A DNA stretch of 64,000 bases from Holophaga foetida DSM 6591 (GTDB taxonomy: Bacteria > Acidobacteriota > Holophagae > Holophagales > Holophagaceae). The position numbers and the translations under genes are program-made. The notes beneath the pieces are model-generated. The model saw nothing but the letters and a program-made list of their open reading frames with translations, made no database searches and had not been told where the DNA came from. Shown here piece after piece: positions 24,860-33,188 of this stretch (positions are counted from its first letter, which is position 1; every line of letters starts with the position of its first letter). The stretch lies in assembly GCF_000242615.2 (NCBI RefSeq), contig NZ_KI912268.1:1889477-1953476 (forward strand). Direction: 5' to 3'.

Positions 24860-26524
24860 TCAGGCCTTGGCCAGGCGCTGCCCCAGGATGTAGCCCAGCA
24901 CCACGGCACGGCCATGGCTGAGGCCGGGACAGTGGAGGGGGTACTCGTTGGCAAAGAAGTTCCCCATGGCGTTGCCAGCCGCGTAGAGGCCCGGGATCTG
25001 CTCATCGCGCTTGTCGAGCACCTGCATGTCCTGGTCCACGTTCAGGCCGCCTACGGTCACCAGCAGGCAGGACTTGATGGGCAGGGCGAAGAAGGGCCCC
25101 TGCTCGATGGGGAACATGAGGTAGGGCTCCTTGCCGAAGTCCTGGTCCCGACCTTCCTTGGCGAACTTGGTGTAGCGGGCCACGGAGGCCTTGAGGGCCC
25201 CAGCGGGCACCCCCATGGCCTGAGCCAGGCCCTCCAGGGTGTCGGCCTTCAGGGCCAGCCCCTTCTTCACCGATGCCTCCAGGGCGGCGCGATCCTCCAG
25301 CACAGGGCCGTCGAAGCCCGTCTTGAAGGTGCTGAAGTCCCGCTCGTAGTTGGAGTCAAAGACCGCCCAGGCCTTCTTCCCCGGCTGCAGGGTGCGGCCG
25401 TTGTAGAGGGTCTGGTTGGGCAGGGCCTCGCTGCCGAAGCGCTGGCCGAACTTGTTGACCTGCAGGAAGCTCTGGTTGCCGGCCATCAGGTCGATGCCGA
25501 TGCCGGGGATCGTGTGGATCATGGCGGGATGGGGAAGCGGCTGCATGGTCGCCCCGGCCCACATGGCCATCCTGAGGCCATCGCCAGTGTTGCCGCCGAA
25601 GGGGGTGTAGATCTTCACCTCGGGCACCGCCGCCGCGGGACACCACGCGTTCACCATCTCGGGGTTCTCGGTGTAGCTGCCCGTGGCCACCACCACGCCC
25701 TTCCGGGCCAGGATCCGGATGAAGCCGCCCTTGCTCTTGGCGACGACCCCCACGACCCGCCCGCCCTTCTCGCGCAAAAGCTGTTGGGCCGGGGTGCTGT
25801 ATAGGAACTGGGCTCCCTTGGCCTTGGCCTCGGCCTCCATCATTCCCAGGAAGTATTCCTGGGTCGGGACGTACTCGTTGCCGCTGCTCCGGGCGGCCCC
25901 CTTCTTCACGAAGGTGTGGGCGGTGGTGTAGCCGGGGTAGAGGTCGGGGAACTTCCGGCCCACCAGGAAGGTGTCCGTGAGCACCACCTCCATGTCCCGG
26001 GCCTCGGCCAGGTCCGTGAAGTGGTCGAAGATCTCACCGCTCTTCTCGGCCCAGAGCCGCACCAGGTTCTGGTGGACCCGGTTGCCCGCGAAGGCCACCA
26101 GCTCGGCGATCACCCGCTCCCGGTCAATCCGGATGCCGGCCTTCTTCTGAACCCGGCTGTCGATGGCGCCATTATGCATGCCGCGAGCGGAGAAGGTCCT
26201 CATCTTCTCGATGACGACCACCTTGAGGCCAACCTCGGCGGCCCCCAGGGCGGTCCCCATGCCCGCGATCCCGGCCCCTAGGACGAGCACATCCGTCTCG
26301 AGGGTCTGGGTGATCTTGCTCTCGGGAATGGGTGCAGGAGCCACCTCCCAGTTGTGTCCCCCCGCAGGGGCCACCGGTGAGGGCGCCGCGCCCTGGGGGG
26401 CCTCCAGGATCTGGGCCGCGCCCAGGGAGCCCGCCGCGCTGACACCCACCCCGGCGAGGAAGGACTGCTTCAGGAACAGGCGGCGACCCGATTCCGGGGC
26501 CTTGTTGTTTTCATCCTTGCTCAT
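24860..26524 (-). CDS. Tat-exported FAD flavoprotein, flavocytochrome c type
   Basis: 554 residues. A twin-arginine signal (RRLFLK, residues 14-19) precedes a hydrophobic stretch. FAD motif LVLGAGIAGMGTALGAAEVG begins near residue 83 and GLYAAGNAMGNFF near the C-terminus completes the site. The family includes periplasmic fumarate, urocanate and methacrylate reductases. The start at 26524 is supported by GGAGGAGGG; a longer frame upstream lacks family similarity. With the tetraheme cytochrome next door it forms a split flavocytochrome, likely reducing an unsaturated organic acid as respiratory acceptor. The exact substrate is unknown. Confidence 0.85.
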   Translation of the reverse strand: MSKDENNKAPESGRRLFLKQSFLAGVGVSAAGSLGAAQILEAPQGAAPSPVAPAGGHNWEVAPAPIPESKITQTLETDVLVLGAGIAGMGTALGAAEVGLKVVVIEKMRTFSARGMHNGAIDSRVQKKAGIRIDRERVIAELVAFAGNRVHQNLVRLWAEKSGEIFDHFTDLAEARDMEVVLTDTFLVGRKFPDLYPGYTTAHTFVKKGAARSSGNEYVPTQEYFLGMMEAEAKAKGAQFLYSTPAQQLLREKGGRVVGVVAKSKGGFIRILARKGVVVATGSYTENPEMVNAWCPAAAVPEVKIYTPFGGNTGDGLRMAMWAGATMQPLPHPAMIHTIPGIGIDLMAGNQSFLQVNKFGQRFGSEALPNQTLYNGRTLQPGKKAWAVFDSNYERDFSTFKTGFDGPVLEDRAALEASVKKGLALKADTLEGLAQAMGVPAGALKASVARYTKFAKEGRDQDFGKEPYLMFPIEQGPFFALPIKSCLLVTVGGLNVDQDMQVLDKRDEQIPGLYAAGNAMGNFFANEYPLHCPGLSHGRAVVLGYILGQRLAKA

Positions 26525-26929
26525 GAACCCTCCTCCATTGGGGGCAAGCCACAGGCCGAAGGCCTGGGGGGCCAAGTAGCTCTTCAGATCCAAACCCTGC
26601 AGAGGGTGGATTTGCGGTACATTGCGCAGGCAGATCGTGTAGCACCAGTGTCCGCCCCTGCCCTCCCGGGGTCCAACGCAATTTCCCAATCATCTCAAGG
26701 CCGTCAAGGGAATACCGGCCGAGGCAAGGCCCCCGGATCAGGGGCTATGCCCCGTGGATTCTCCAGTTGAACAGTATAAAAATTATTAATTATGCCAAAA
26801 AACTGTTCAAGCCCGACTCTGAATTCCCAAGATCCAGGGCGATCGCATTTTTAATGCGATTGCCCTACCCAAAAGCCCCCTTGACGTCCAGGCATATCGC
26901 AACCATCATAGTTACGGATACGAAATCCC
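26525..26929. promoter_or_regulatory. Divergent control region with hairpin
   Basis: 405 bp between the flavoprotein and the Rrf2 gene. An AT-rich tract lies around 26775-26810. A hairpin GGGCGATCGCAT-TTTTA-ATGCGATTGCCC (26837-26865, one mismatch) follows it, and TTACGGATACGAA lies directly before the Rrf2 start, partly echoed in inverted form by TTCGTAACC before qorB. Promoters for both sides should be here. Confidence 0.45.
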
Positions 26930-27352
26930 ATGAACAACAACACCCGATTCACCGTCGCCATCCATATCCTCACGCTCCTCGCATACTGCGGGCCGGAGCC
27001 CCTGACCTCCGAGTTCATCGCAGGCAGCGTCAACACCAACCCGGTGGTCATCCGCCGCATCCTGGCCAACCTGCGCCAGGCGGGTCTGGTGTCCTCCCAG
27101 GGGGGGCCCGGCGGGGGCTGGCAGCTCCTCAAGGCGGCCGAGGCCATCACCCTCCGCCACGTATTCCTGGCCATGGAAGAGACCTCGATCTTCCCCCTCC
27201 ACAGCTCGGACCCCAACCCCCTCTGCCCCGTGGGCCGCACCATCCAGCAGGCTTTGATGCGCCGTTTCCAGTCCGCCCAGGCGGCCCTGGAGCAGGATCT
27301 GGATCGCACCACCATCGCCCAGCTTGTCCAGAACGTCAGCGATGAGTGCTGA
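26930..27352 (+). CDS. Rrf2-family transcriptional regulator (YwnA-like)
   Basis: 140 residues. The winged HTH is recognisable (FTVAIHILTLLAY, VNTNPVVIRRILANLRQAGLVSSQGGPGGGWQL). The three closely spaced cysteines that hold the Fe-S cluster in IscR/NsrR are absent, which places it with cluster-free members such as YwnA. It lies 67 bp upstream of qorB in the same direction and probably controls it. Confidence 0.82.
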   Translation: MNNNTRFTVAIHILTLLAYCGPEPLTSEFIAGSVNTNPVVIRRILANLRQAGLVSSQGGPGGGWQLLKAAEAITLRHVFLAMEETSIFPLHSSDPNPLCPVGRTIQQALMRRFQSAQAALEQDLDRTTIAQLVQNVSDEC

Positions 27353-27419
27353 CTTTTTTTCAACAAATTCGTAACCATATCGGTTGCGGTTCATCTCAAA
27401 TTCCATAAGGAGAACCACC

Positions 27420-28274
27420 ATGATCCTCGTCACCGGCGCTTCCGGCCAGCTCGGCCACCTCGTCATCCAGAACCTGCTGAAGCAGGTCCCTGCCACCCAG
27501 ATCGCTGCTCTGGTGCGCACTCCCGCCAAGGCTCAGGACCTGGCCACCCTCGGCGTGGAACTGCGCCAGGGCGATTATGAGCAGCCCGAGACCCTCGACA
27601 GGGCCCTCCAGGGCGTCGAGAAGGTGCTCCTGATCTCCTCCAGCGAAGTCGGCAAACGCTATCCCCAGCATGTCGCCCTCATCGACGCCGCCAAGCGTGC
27701 AGGCGTCAAGCTCCTGGCCTACACCAGCATCCTGCGGGCCGACAGCTCCCCCCTGCCCCTGGCCGCCGAGCACAAGGCCACGGAGGAGTATCTGAAGACG
27801 GCCGGTGTGCCCTACGTCCTGCTGCGCAATGGCTGGTACACCGAGAACTACACCGCCAGCGTTCCCGCCGCCCTCCAGCTCGGAGCGGTCTACGGTGCCG
27901 CCGGGGATGGCCGTATCGCCTCCGCCGCCCGGGCCGACTACGCCGCCGCCGCCGCCCAGGTCCTCGTCCTGCCCGACCAGGCCGGCAAGGTCTACGAACT
28001 GGCCGGGGACACGGCCTACACCCTGACGGAGCTGGCCGCCGAGATCGCCAGGCAGACCGGCAAGGCCATCACCTACCAGAACATCCCGGAGGTGGCCTAC
28101 CAGCAGGCCCTCGTGGGGGCTGGCCTGCCCGAGGGCCTGGCCACGCTGCTGGCGGAGTCGGATACCGGGGCATCCAAGGGCGGCCTTTACGATGACGGGA
28201 AAGTCCTGAGTGGCCTCATCGGCCGTCCCACGACGCCCCTCGCAACCCTGGTCACCGCAGCCCTCAAGGGCTGA
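27420..28274 (+). CDS. qorB: NAD(P)H:quinone oxidoreductase 2 (NmrA-like)
   Basis: 284 residues, highly similar in layout and motifs to E. coli QorB/YtfG: MILVTGASGQLGHLVIQNLL at the N-terminus, LLISSSEVGKRYPQH, TLLRNGWY-like segment and ADYAAAAAQVL, ending with GASKGGLYDDGKVLSGLIG. It reduces quinones in one- or two-electron steps with NAD(P)H in the cytosol. The start at 27420 follows AAGGAG. In E. coli the gene is paired with an HxlR regulator; here an Rrf2 protein takes that place. Confidence 0.87.
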   Translation: MILVTGASGQLGHLVIQNLLKQVPATQIAALVRTPAKAQDLATLGVELRQGDYEQPETLDRALQGVEKVLLISSSEVGKRYPQHVALIDAAKRAGVKLLAYTSILRADSSPLPLAAEHKATEEYLKTAGVPYVLLRNGWYTENYTASVPAALQLGAVYGAAGDGRIASAARADYAAAAAQVLVLPDQAGKVYELAGDTAYTLTELAAEIARQTGKAITYQNIPEVAYQQALVGAGLPEGLATLLAESDTGASKGGLYDDGKVLSGLIGRPTTPLATLVTAALKG

Positions 28275-28294
28275 TCCCCAGGGGCCCCCATGGC

Positions 28295-29338
28295 ATGCTG
28301 AAGGCCTGCCTTGGGGGCCCCTTGTCTTTCCGCAGCCAACCCTTCCGCCGCACGGTCCAGATCGCCCTTCTGTTGCTCTGCCTGTGGATCGGCGTGGAGT
28401 TCTTCCTCTTCATGCGCTGGGGGATGAGCGGCGGGGCGGCCCTCTATGTGCCCCATCCACCGGGAGCCGAGGGATTCCTCCCCATCAGCGCCCTCATGAG
28501 CCTGCGCCAGTGGGTCGAGACAGGGCATCTGACAAGCATCCATCCAGCGGGCCTCTTCATCCTCATCGCCATCCTGGCCATCAGCCTCCTGCTGAAGAAG
28601 GGTTTCTGCGGCTGGCTCTGCCCCGTGGGCACCCTGAGCGAAGCCCTATGGGAGCTGGGGAGAAGACTCTTCAGGCGCAACCTCAGCCTGCCCCGCTGGG
28701 CGGACTGGCCCCTGCGGATGCTGAAGTATCTCCTCCTGGCCTTCTTCCTGTGGGCCGTCCTGGGCATGGACGGGCACAGCCTGGATACCTTCCTGGCGAG
28801 CCCGTACAACCGCATGGCCGACCTGAAGATGTATCTCTTCTTCGCCCGCATCAGCGGCCTGGCCATCGGCGTGATCCTGGTGCTGGCCCTGCTCTCGGTC
28901 CTGGTGCAGAACTTCTGGTGCCGCTACCTCTGCCCCTACGGCGCCCTCCTGGGCTTCCTGAGCCTGGCCAGCCCCCTGAAGGTGCGGCGCGAGAAGAGCA
29001 CTTGCATCGACTGCGGGCGCTGCACCCGGGCCTGCCCCTCCCGGATCCAGGTCCATGCCGCCACCCGGGTCCGCAGTGACGAGTGCATGGCCTGTTTGCG
29101 CTGCGTGGACGCCTGCCCCGTGAAGGAGACCCTGGCCATGGAGGCCCCGGGGCAGGTCAAGGTTCCCGGCATCCACTTCGGCGCCCTGGTGCTGGGCCTC
29201 TTCCTCCTGGTCTGCGGCTTGGCCATGGCCACCGGGCACTGGCGGAACGAGATCAGCCGGGAGGAATACCTCCGCCGCATCCCGGAGCTGGATTCGCCTC
29301 TATATCAGCACAACCGAGGGCAGGCGCCGAGGGAATGA
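28295..29338 (+). CDS. NapH/NosR-like membrane ferredoxin
   Basis: 347 residues. About five hydrophobic helices carry two conserved CxxxCP motifs at membrane edges (GFCGWLCPVG and FWCRYLCPYG). A cytoplasmic part has two [4Fe-4S] motifs (CIDCGRCTRACPS and CMACLRCVDACPV), and a last helix follows. The family (NapH, NosR, CcoG-like) passes electrons from quinol or a cytosolic donor across or along the membrane. It could feed the periplasmic cytochrome/flavoprotein at 24441-26524. The start at 28295 lacks a strong ribosome site. Confidence 0.82.
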   Translation: MLKACLGGPLSFRSQPFRRTVQIALLLLCLWIGVEFFLFMRWGMSGGAALYVPHPPGAEGFLPISALMSLRQWVETGHLTSIHPAGLFILIAILAISLLLKKGFCGWLCPVGTLSEALWELGRRLFRRNLSLPRWADWPLRMLKYLLLAFFLWAVLGMDGHSLDTFLASPYNRMADLKMYLFFARISGLAIGVILVLALLSVLVQNFWCRYLCPYGALLGFLSLASPLKVRREKSTCIDCGRCTRACPSRIQVHAATRVRSDECMACLRCVDACPVKETLAMEAPGQVKVPGIHFGALVLGLFLLVCGLAMATGHWRNEISREEYLRRIPELDSPLYQHNRGQAPRE

Positions 29339-29401
29339 GGAGCCCTCGGCGCCGGGATGCGGAAACCCTTCAAACAGGGGTCTGCCTGGTACAGCAGGAA
29401 C

Positions 29402-30181
29402 TCACACAACCGCGGCGCTGCCGCCGTCTGGATAGATGATCTGCCCGGTGACAAACGCCGAAGCGTCGGATGCCAGGAAGACCGCAGGCCCGATGTTGTC
29501 CTCTGGCAGCCCGATCCGGCCCATGGGGATGTTCCGGAGTATGTTGGGCTTGAGTTCGGGGTTCGCTGCGAAGACAGAGGCCATCATCGGCGTATCCGTG
29601 ATGACCGGGCCGATGGCATTCACATTGACATTGAACTTCGCCCACTCGGAGGCGAGGCTCTTGGTCAACATGTCCACGGCACCTTTCGTCGTGGAGTAGG
29701 CGGTGTTCCCGCCCCCGCCGATGACCGCCCGGATGCCGCGGATGGAGGTCACATTGATGATCTTCCCGTACCTGTTCTCCACCATGGCGCGCCCAAACTC
29801 CCGGCAGGCGATCATCATACCTGTGACGTTGGTGGAGACCATGGACTCCCACTCGGCCACGGGCAGGTCGAAGGTCGAGTATTTCTTGTTGTAGCCCTGG
29901 GAATTGACGAGGATCTGCACGAACCCCATCTCCTCGGCGGCCTTCTCGGCCAGGGCGGCGATGCTCTCCTCCCTGGAGGCATCCACCTGGAGACAGAGGA
30001 CCTTCTTTCCGATCTCCTGCTCGATCTTGTCGGCGGCGGCCTTCAGGGTTTCCAGGGTGCGGCTGGCGATGGCCACCTTGGCACCATAGAAAGCGAGCCC
30101 CTTGGCGATCTCCAGGCCAATCCCACCGCCACCGCCGATGACAACTGCGTTTTTCCCCTCAAGAGAAAAAATATTCTTCAT
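29402..30181 (-). CDS. Phloroglucinol reductase candidate (SDR)
   Basis: 259 residues of the classical SDR family. Cofactor loop GGGGGIG (residues 16-22), catalytic Ser146 and YSTTK (Tyr162, Lys166) are present; IYPDGG closes the fold. It is the last gene of a minus-strand operon with a BKACE-type cleavage enzyme and a 3-hydroxyacyl-CoA-type dehydrogenase, the same three families known for phloroglucinol degradation in Clostridium scatologenes. In that pathway an SDR reduces phloroglucinol with NADPH to dihydrophloroglucinol. The function is inferred from this context; by sequence alone it could be a gluconate-dehydrogenase-like SDR. The start at 30181 follows GAGGTG. Confidence 0.68.
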   Translation of the reverse strand: MKNIFSLEGKNAVVIGGGGGIGLEIAKGLAFYGAKVAIASRTLETLKAAADKIEQEIGKKVLCLQVDASREESIAALAEKAAEEMGFVQILVNSQGYNKKYSTFDLPVAEWESMVSTNVTGMMIACREFGRAMVENRYGKIINVTSIRGIRAVIGGGGNTAYSTTKGAVDMLTKSLASEWAKFNVNVNAIGPVITDTPMMASVFAANPELKPNILRNIPMGRIGLPEDNIGPAVFLASDASAFVTGQIIYPDGGSAAVV

Positions 30182-30230
30182 TTCACACCTCACATGTGTC
30201 GTTGGAAACACTGCAGATCCCAGCAGCACC

Positions 30231-30578
30231 CTAGCTGTTGGGGTAGTTGACGATCACGAGCATGGTGGCGGGCAGGTTGCTCTCATTCACCAGGGTCCGC
30301 CCCTCTCCCGATCCGATGTGGATGGAGTCCGTGGGCCCCAGGACAAACTTCTCCTTCTCGTCCTTGCTGTAGACCGTAACCTCGCCACTGAGGACGAAAT
30401 AGACCTTCTCCACGGGAGACTCGTCGTATTCCGCGCCCCCCTTGGGGAGGAAATGGGACATGCCCACCCAGAACTTGGTGATGCCGGACTCATCCTTCCC
30501 ATGAAGGCGAAGCGCCGACATGTTGAAGTGCTTGGGCGCCTCGTAGGGCTGACAGTTCTTGACTTCCCGTTTGATCAT
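30231..30578 (-). CDS. Small cupin protein
   Basis: 115 residues forming one cupin barrel: FLPKGGAEYDESPVEKVYFVLSG matches motif 1 with its histidines largely replaced, and GPTDSIHIGSGEGRTLVN matches motif 2 with one His. Metal binding is thus doubtful. The ATG at 30578 follows GGAGG. It sits between the dehydrogenase and the reductase in the phloroglucinol operon (gaps of 38 and 49 bp). A role in binding or isomerising an unstable diketo intermediate is possible but speculative. Confidence 0.7.
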   Translation of the reverse strand: MIKREVKNCQPYEAPKHFNMSALRLHGKDESGITKFWVGMSHFLPKGGAEYDESPVEKVYFVLSGEVTVYSKDEKEKFVLGPTDSIHIGSGEGRTLVNESNLPATMLVIVNYPNS

Positions 30579-30616
30579 AGATGCCTCCATGCGCCGAATG
30601 GCGGGGACAGTAGGGT

Positions 30617-31552
30617 TCACTTGCCGTAGATGACCTTGATGAGGTATTCGGAAAGCTCTCGCTTGCAGGTGGCCATGGATTCAGGGGTCCACTCCCTCCA
30701 GCCCTTGCCGTTCGACTTGAAGCCGAGCTCGCCTTTGGCGACCTTCTCCTGGAGCAGAGGAGATGGCTCGGTGGAGTTCTCGAGATGCTTGAGGATGTAG
30801 CTGTGGATCTGGAGCGTAAGATCCAGCCCCGCGAGGTCCGAATTCTCCATGGGCGCGAGCTGGGGGAGTCGCATCCCGAAGCTGGTCTTGATGGCCTCAT
30901 CCACCGTTGCGGCATCAGCGATGCCGCGCTCCACGATGGAGATTGCCTCGCGCCATAGAGCGTGCTGGAGACGGTTGGCGACGAAACCCGGCACATCCTT
31001 GTTCACCCGGATCGGGCGCTTCCCGACCTGCCGGAGCAGCTCCATGGTGTAGTCCATGGTGGCTTCGGAGGTCTCGGCGGCCTTGACCACCTCCACCAGG
31101 GGAATCAGGTAGGGCGGATTCCAGAAGTGGGCTCCGACCACCCGGTCCTTCCGGCTGGTCTTGGCCGCAATCTCCGTTGGGCTCATGACCGAGGTGTTGG
31201 TGGCGTAGACCGTATCTGGGCGCGTCAGCGGCTCCAGGTCCCGGAACAGGTTCTGCTTGATCTCCATATCCTCGGCGACACATTCGACGATGAAGTCCGC
31301 CTTGCGCACCGCATCCGCCAAGTTGTTGGTGGGGGTGATCCGGGTTTTGATCGAGGCGACCTCATTCGCGGAGAAAACCCCTTTGTCGACCAGAGGCCTG
31401 AGATTGGTCTCAACACGCTCAAAGATCTCCGCAGGCGGAGTGGCTCGGCTGAATATCTGGACCTGGCAGTTCTTGGAGTAGGCAAAGGCCTGGGCCAGCC
31501 CACAACCCATCAGTCCAGACCCGATGATGGCAATATGGTTGAATTCTTTCAT
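30617..31552 (-). CDS. 3-Hydroxy-5-oxohexanoate dehydrogenase candidate
   Basis: 311 residues of the 3-hydroxyacyl-CoA dehydrogenase family. NAD loop GSGLMGCGLA (residues 11-20), catalytic His142 in GAHFWNPP, and VNKDVPGFVANRLQHALWREA at the start of the C-terminal helical domain. In phloroglucinol degraders a member of this family oxidises (S)-3-hydroxy-5-oxohexanoate to triacetate with NAD. The adjoining BKACE gene (24-bp gap) strongly favours that over a role in butyrate formation, since no crotonase or thiolase is in this operon. A GGAG site precedes the ATG. Confidence 0.7.
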   Translation of the reverse strand: MKEFNHIAIIGSGLMGCGLAQAFAYSKNCQVQIFSRATPPAEIFERVETNLRPLVDKGVFSANEVASIKTRITPTNNLADAVRKADFIVECVAEDMEIKQNLFRDLEPLTRPDTVYATNTSVMSPTEIAAKTSRKDRVVGAHFWNPPYLIPLVEVVKAAETSEATMDYTMELLRQVGKRPIRVNKDVPGFVANRLQHALWREAISIVERGIADAATVDEAIKTSFGMRLPQLAPMENSDLAGLDLTLQIHSYILKHLENSTEPSPLLQEKVAKGELGFKSNGKGWREWTPESMATCKRELSEYLIKVIYGK

Positions 31553-31576
31553 GTCGGCTCCGAAGAGAACTGCGGC

Positions 31577-32425
31577 TTAGTTGCGCGCAGGGATGCCGAG
31601 GATCTGGCGAGCCTCGTCGGGGGTGGCGACTTCCTTGCCGAGGGCCTCAATGATCTTCTTGGTGCGCTCGACGAACTCGACGTTGGACTTGGCCAGCACG
31701 CCCTTGGACAGGAAGATGTTGTCTTCCATGCCGATGCGGACGTGCCCCCCCAGGGCGATGGAGGCGGCGATGATGGGCAGGTGCATCTGGCCGATGCCGA
31801 AGGCGGACCAGGTGTGGCCCTGACCCTGGGGGATGTTGCGGAGCAGGATGCAGAGGTTCTCGACGGTGGCGGGGATGCCGTTGGCGGCGCCGAGGACGAA
31901 CTGGAAGTGCTGGGGCCCCTGGAGGATGCCCTTCTTGAGGAGGTAGGTGGCGTTGTAGATCCAGCTGATGTCGAAGATCTCGATCTCAGGCTTGACCTTG
32001 CACTCGCGCATAGCGATGGCGGTGGACTCAAGGAAGCGGGGGCTGTTCTCGAAGATGCCGCTGTGCTGCCAGTTCATGGTGCCGCAATCGTAGGAGGCCA
32101 TCTCGGGGCGCAGCTCGACGAAGGGCTTCTGGCGGATTTCGTCCGTGAGGCCCAGGCCGCCGGAGGTGGTCAGGTTCAGGACCATGTTGCTGTTGGCGGC
32201 GCGGATCAGGTCCACGGTCTCCTTGAACTTGTTGAAGTCCATGGTGGGAACGCTGTTGTCATCGCGCACGTGGATGTGGGAGACGGAGGCACCGGCCTTT
32301 TCGCAGGCGAGCACGTCCTCGGCAATCTCCTGGGGGGTCAGGGGCACGTAGGGGGTGTCGGTCTTCTTGGGCCAGGCGCCGGTGTGGGCGACGGTCAGAA
32401 TGACCTTGTTGGACAGATCGGACAT
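31577..32425 (-). CDS. Beta-keto acid cleavage enzyme; triacetate acetoacetate-lyase candidate
   Basis: 282 residues of the BKACE family (3-keto-5-aminohexanoate cleavage enzyme fold). The metal motif SHIHVRD gives His50 and His52, and Glu234 in IGMEDN is the expected third ligand. BKACE enzymes cleave a beta-keto acid with acetyl-CoA to acetoacetate plus a CoA ester. In phloroglucinol degradation the substrate is triacetate (3,5-dioxohexanoate), yielding acetoacetate and acetoacetyl-CoA. It is the first gene of the operon; ATG at 32425 follows TGAGGA. Lysine fermentation (Kce) is an alternative, but its partner genes are absent. Confidence 0.75.
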   Translation of the reverse strand: MSDLSNKVILTVAHTGAWPKKTDTPYVPLTPQEIAEDVLACEKAGASVSHIHVRDDNSVPTMDFNKFKETVDLIRAANSNMVLNLTTSGGLGLTDEIRQKPFVELRPEMASYDCGTMNWQHSGIFENSPRFLESTAIAMRECKVKPEIEIFDISWIYNATYLLKKGILQGPQHFQFVLGAANGIPATVENLCILLRNIPQGQGHTWSAFGIGQMHLPIIAASIALGGHVRIGMEDNIFLSKGVLAKSNVEFVERTKKIIEALGKEVATPDEARQILGIPARN

Positions 32426-32961
32426 GGTTTTCCTCAAACAATGGTTTTTAAGCGCACCTTTCCTGTGCCATAGCTGGCACGGGAAGCGCATGAATGAAAC
32501 GGGCGGGCTCCTGGGCGTAGCCAGAAGTTTCCCGAATGGGAATGCCCTTGCGGGGACTGCGATTCCCGAATCCTATGCAAACCAGTCGATTCCTGGAATT
32601 CGAAAGGATCAATGGCTGCAATAGCGATTTTCTATGGGTTGTCCCTGACCCGTGAGATTGGGGCAGTCGTCCTCGCAGCTCCTCGCCAACCCAAGTCGGG
32701 CCAAATTTTCGATCGAAAACAGCTAACAAGCTTCAAAAACCAGCATTTGATCAAGCGTGGCAACTCGAATCACACCCGATTGAAGGATTCTTCTATCGGC
32801 ACAATTGAAAATTCGGGTTTCCAATCATGGAGGCACTCAGGAAAGCTGGCAGTGCTTTTGCCGCAAAAGTCAATACTGCCACCAAAACAGTGAGCATTTC
32901 GTCGGTGGGGCGTGGGCGAGGCTGCCTCAGGTAGACGGAGCCCCCACCGATGAAATGCGGT
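32426..32961. promoter_or_regulatory. Upstream region of phloroglucinol operon
   Basis: 536 bp without a gene. It contains CCTGTGCC-ATAGCT-GGCACGGG (about 32471-32492) and repeated TTCCCGAAT motifs (about 32528 and 32567), which could be operator sites for the operon. A large hairpin occupies 32894-32958 beside the transposon end. Confidence 0.4.
32894..32958. repeat. Large stem-loop at left edge of IS91-like element
   Basis: Arms 32894-32910 and 32942-32958 pair at 16 of 17 positions (GCATTTC-TCGGTGGGG). Four bases later comes GTTGAAC (32962-32968), and AAC stands at 32886-32888 on the other side. It may be the replication origin (oriIS) end of the IS91-like element or a structure at its target. 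Confidence 0.6.
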
Positions 32962-33188
32962 GTTGAACAAGCCCGGAGCGGCGGGGGAGTTGGGCGAGGG
33001 CTATGGGGAAATCGCGCCTGCTGATCCACTTTTGGGGACGCCAGGTCCCCTGTCGCCCAGGGATTGCTGACTGCTGAGCCCGACAGTCCCGGCAGGGGCT
33101 TGGACCGAGTTGGCGTCACAGCAGGGCTTCGCCGTCCCGCCGTGGTGGAGGTCGTGGTGCAGGTGATGGATAGCTGAGAGGCTGACAG

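Noticed and set aside
32426..32500. Sigma-54 promoter before the phloroglucinol operon (minus-strand TGGCAC...TGCG)
   Set aside because: The GG to GC spacing is 12 instead of 10 bases, so it does not fit the -24/-12 pattern.
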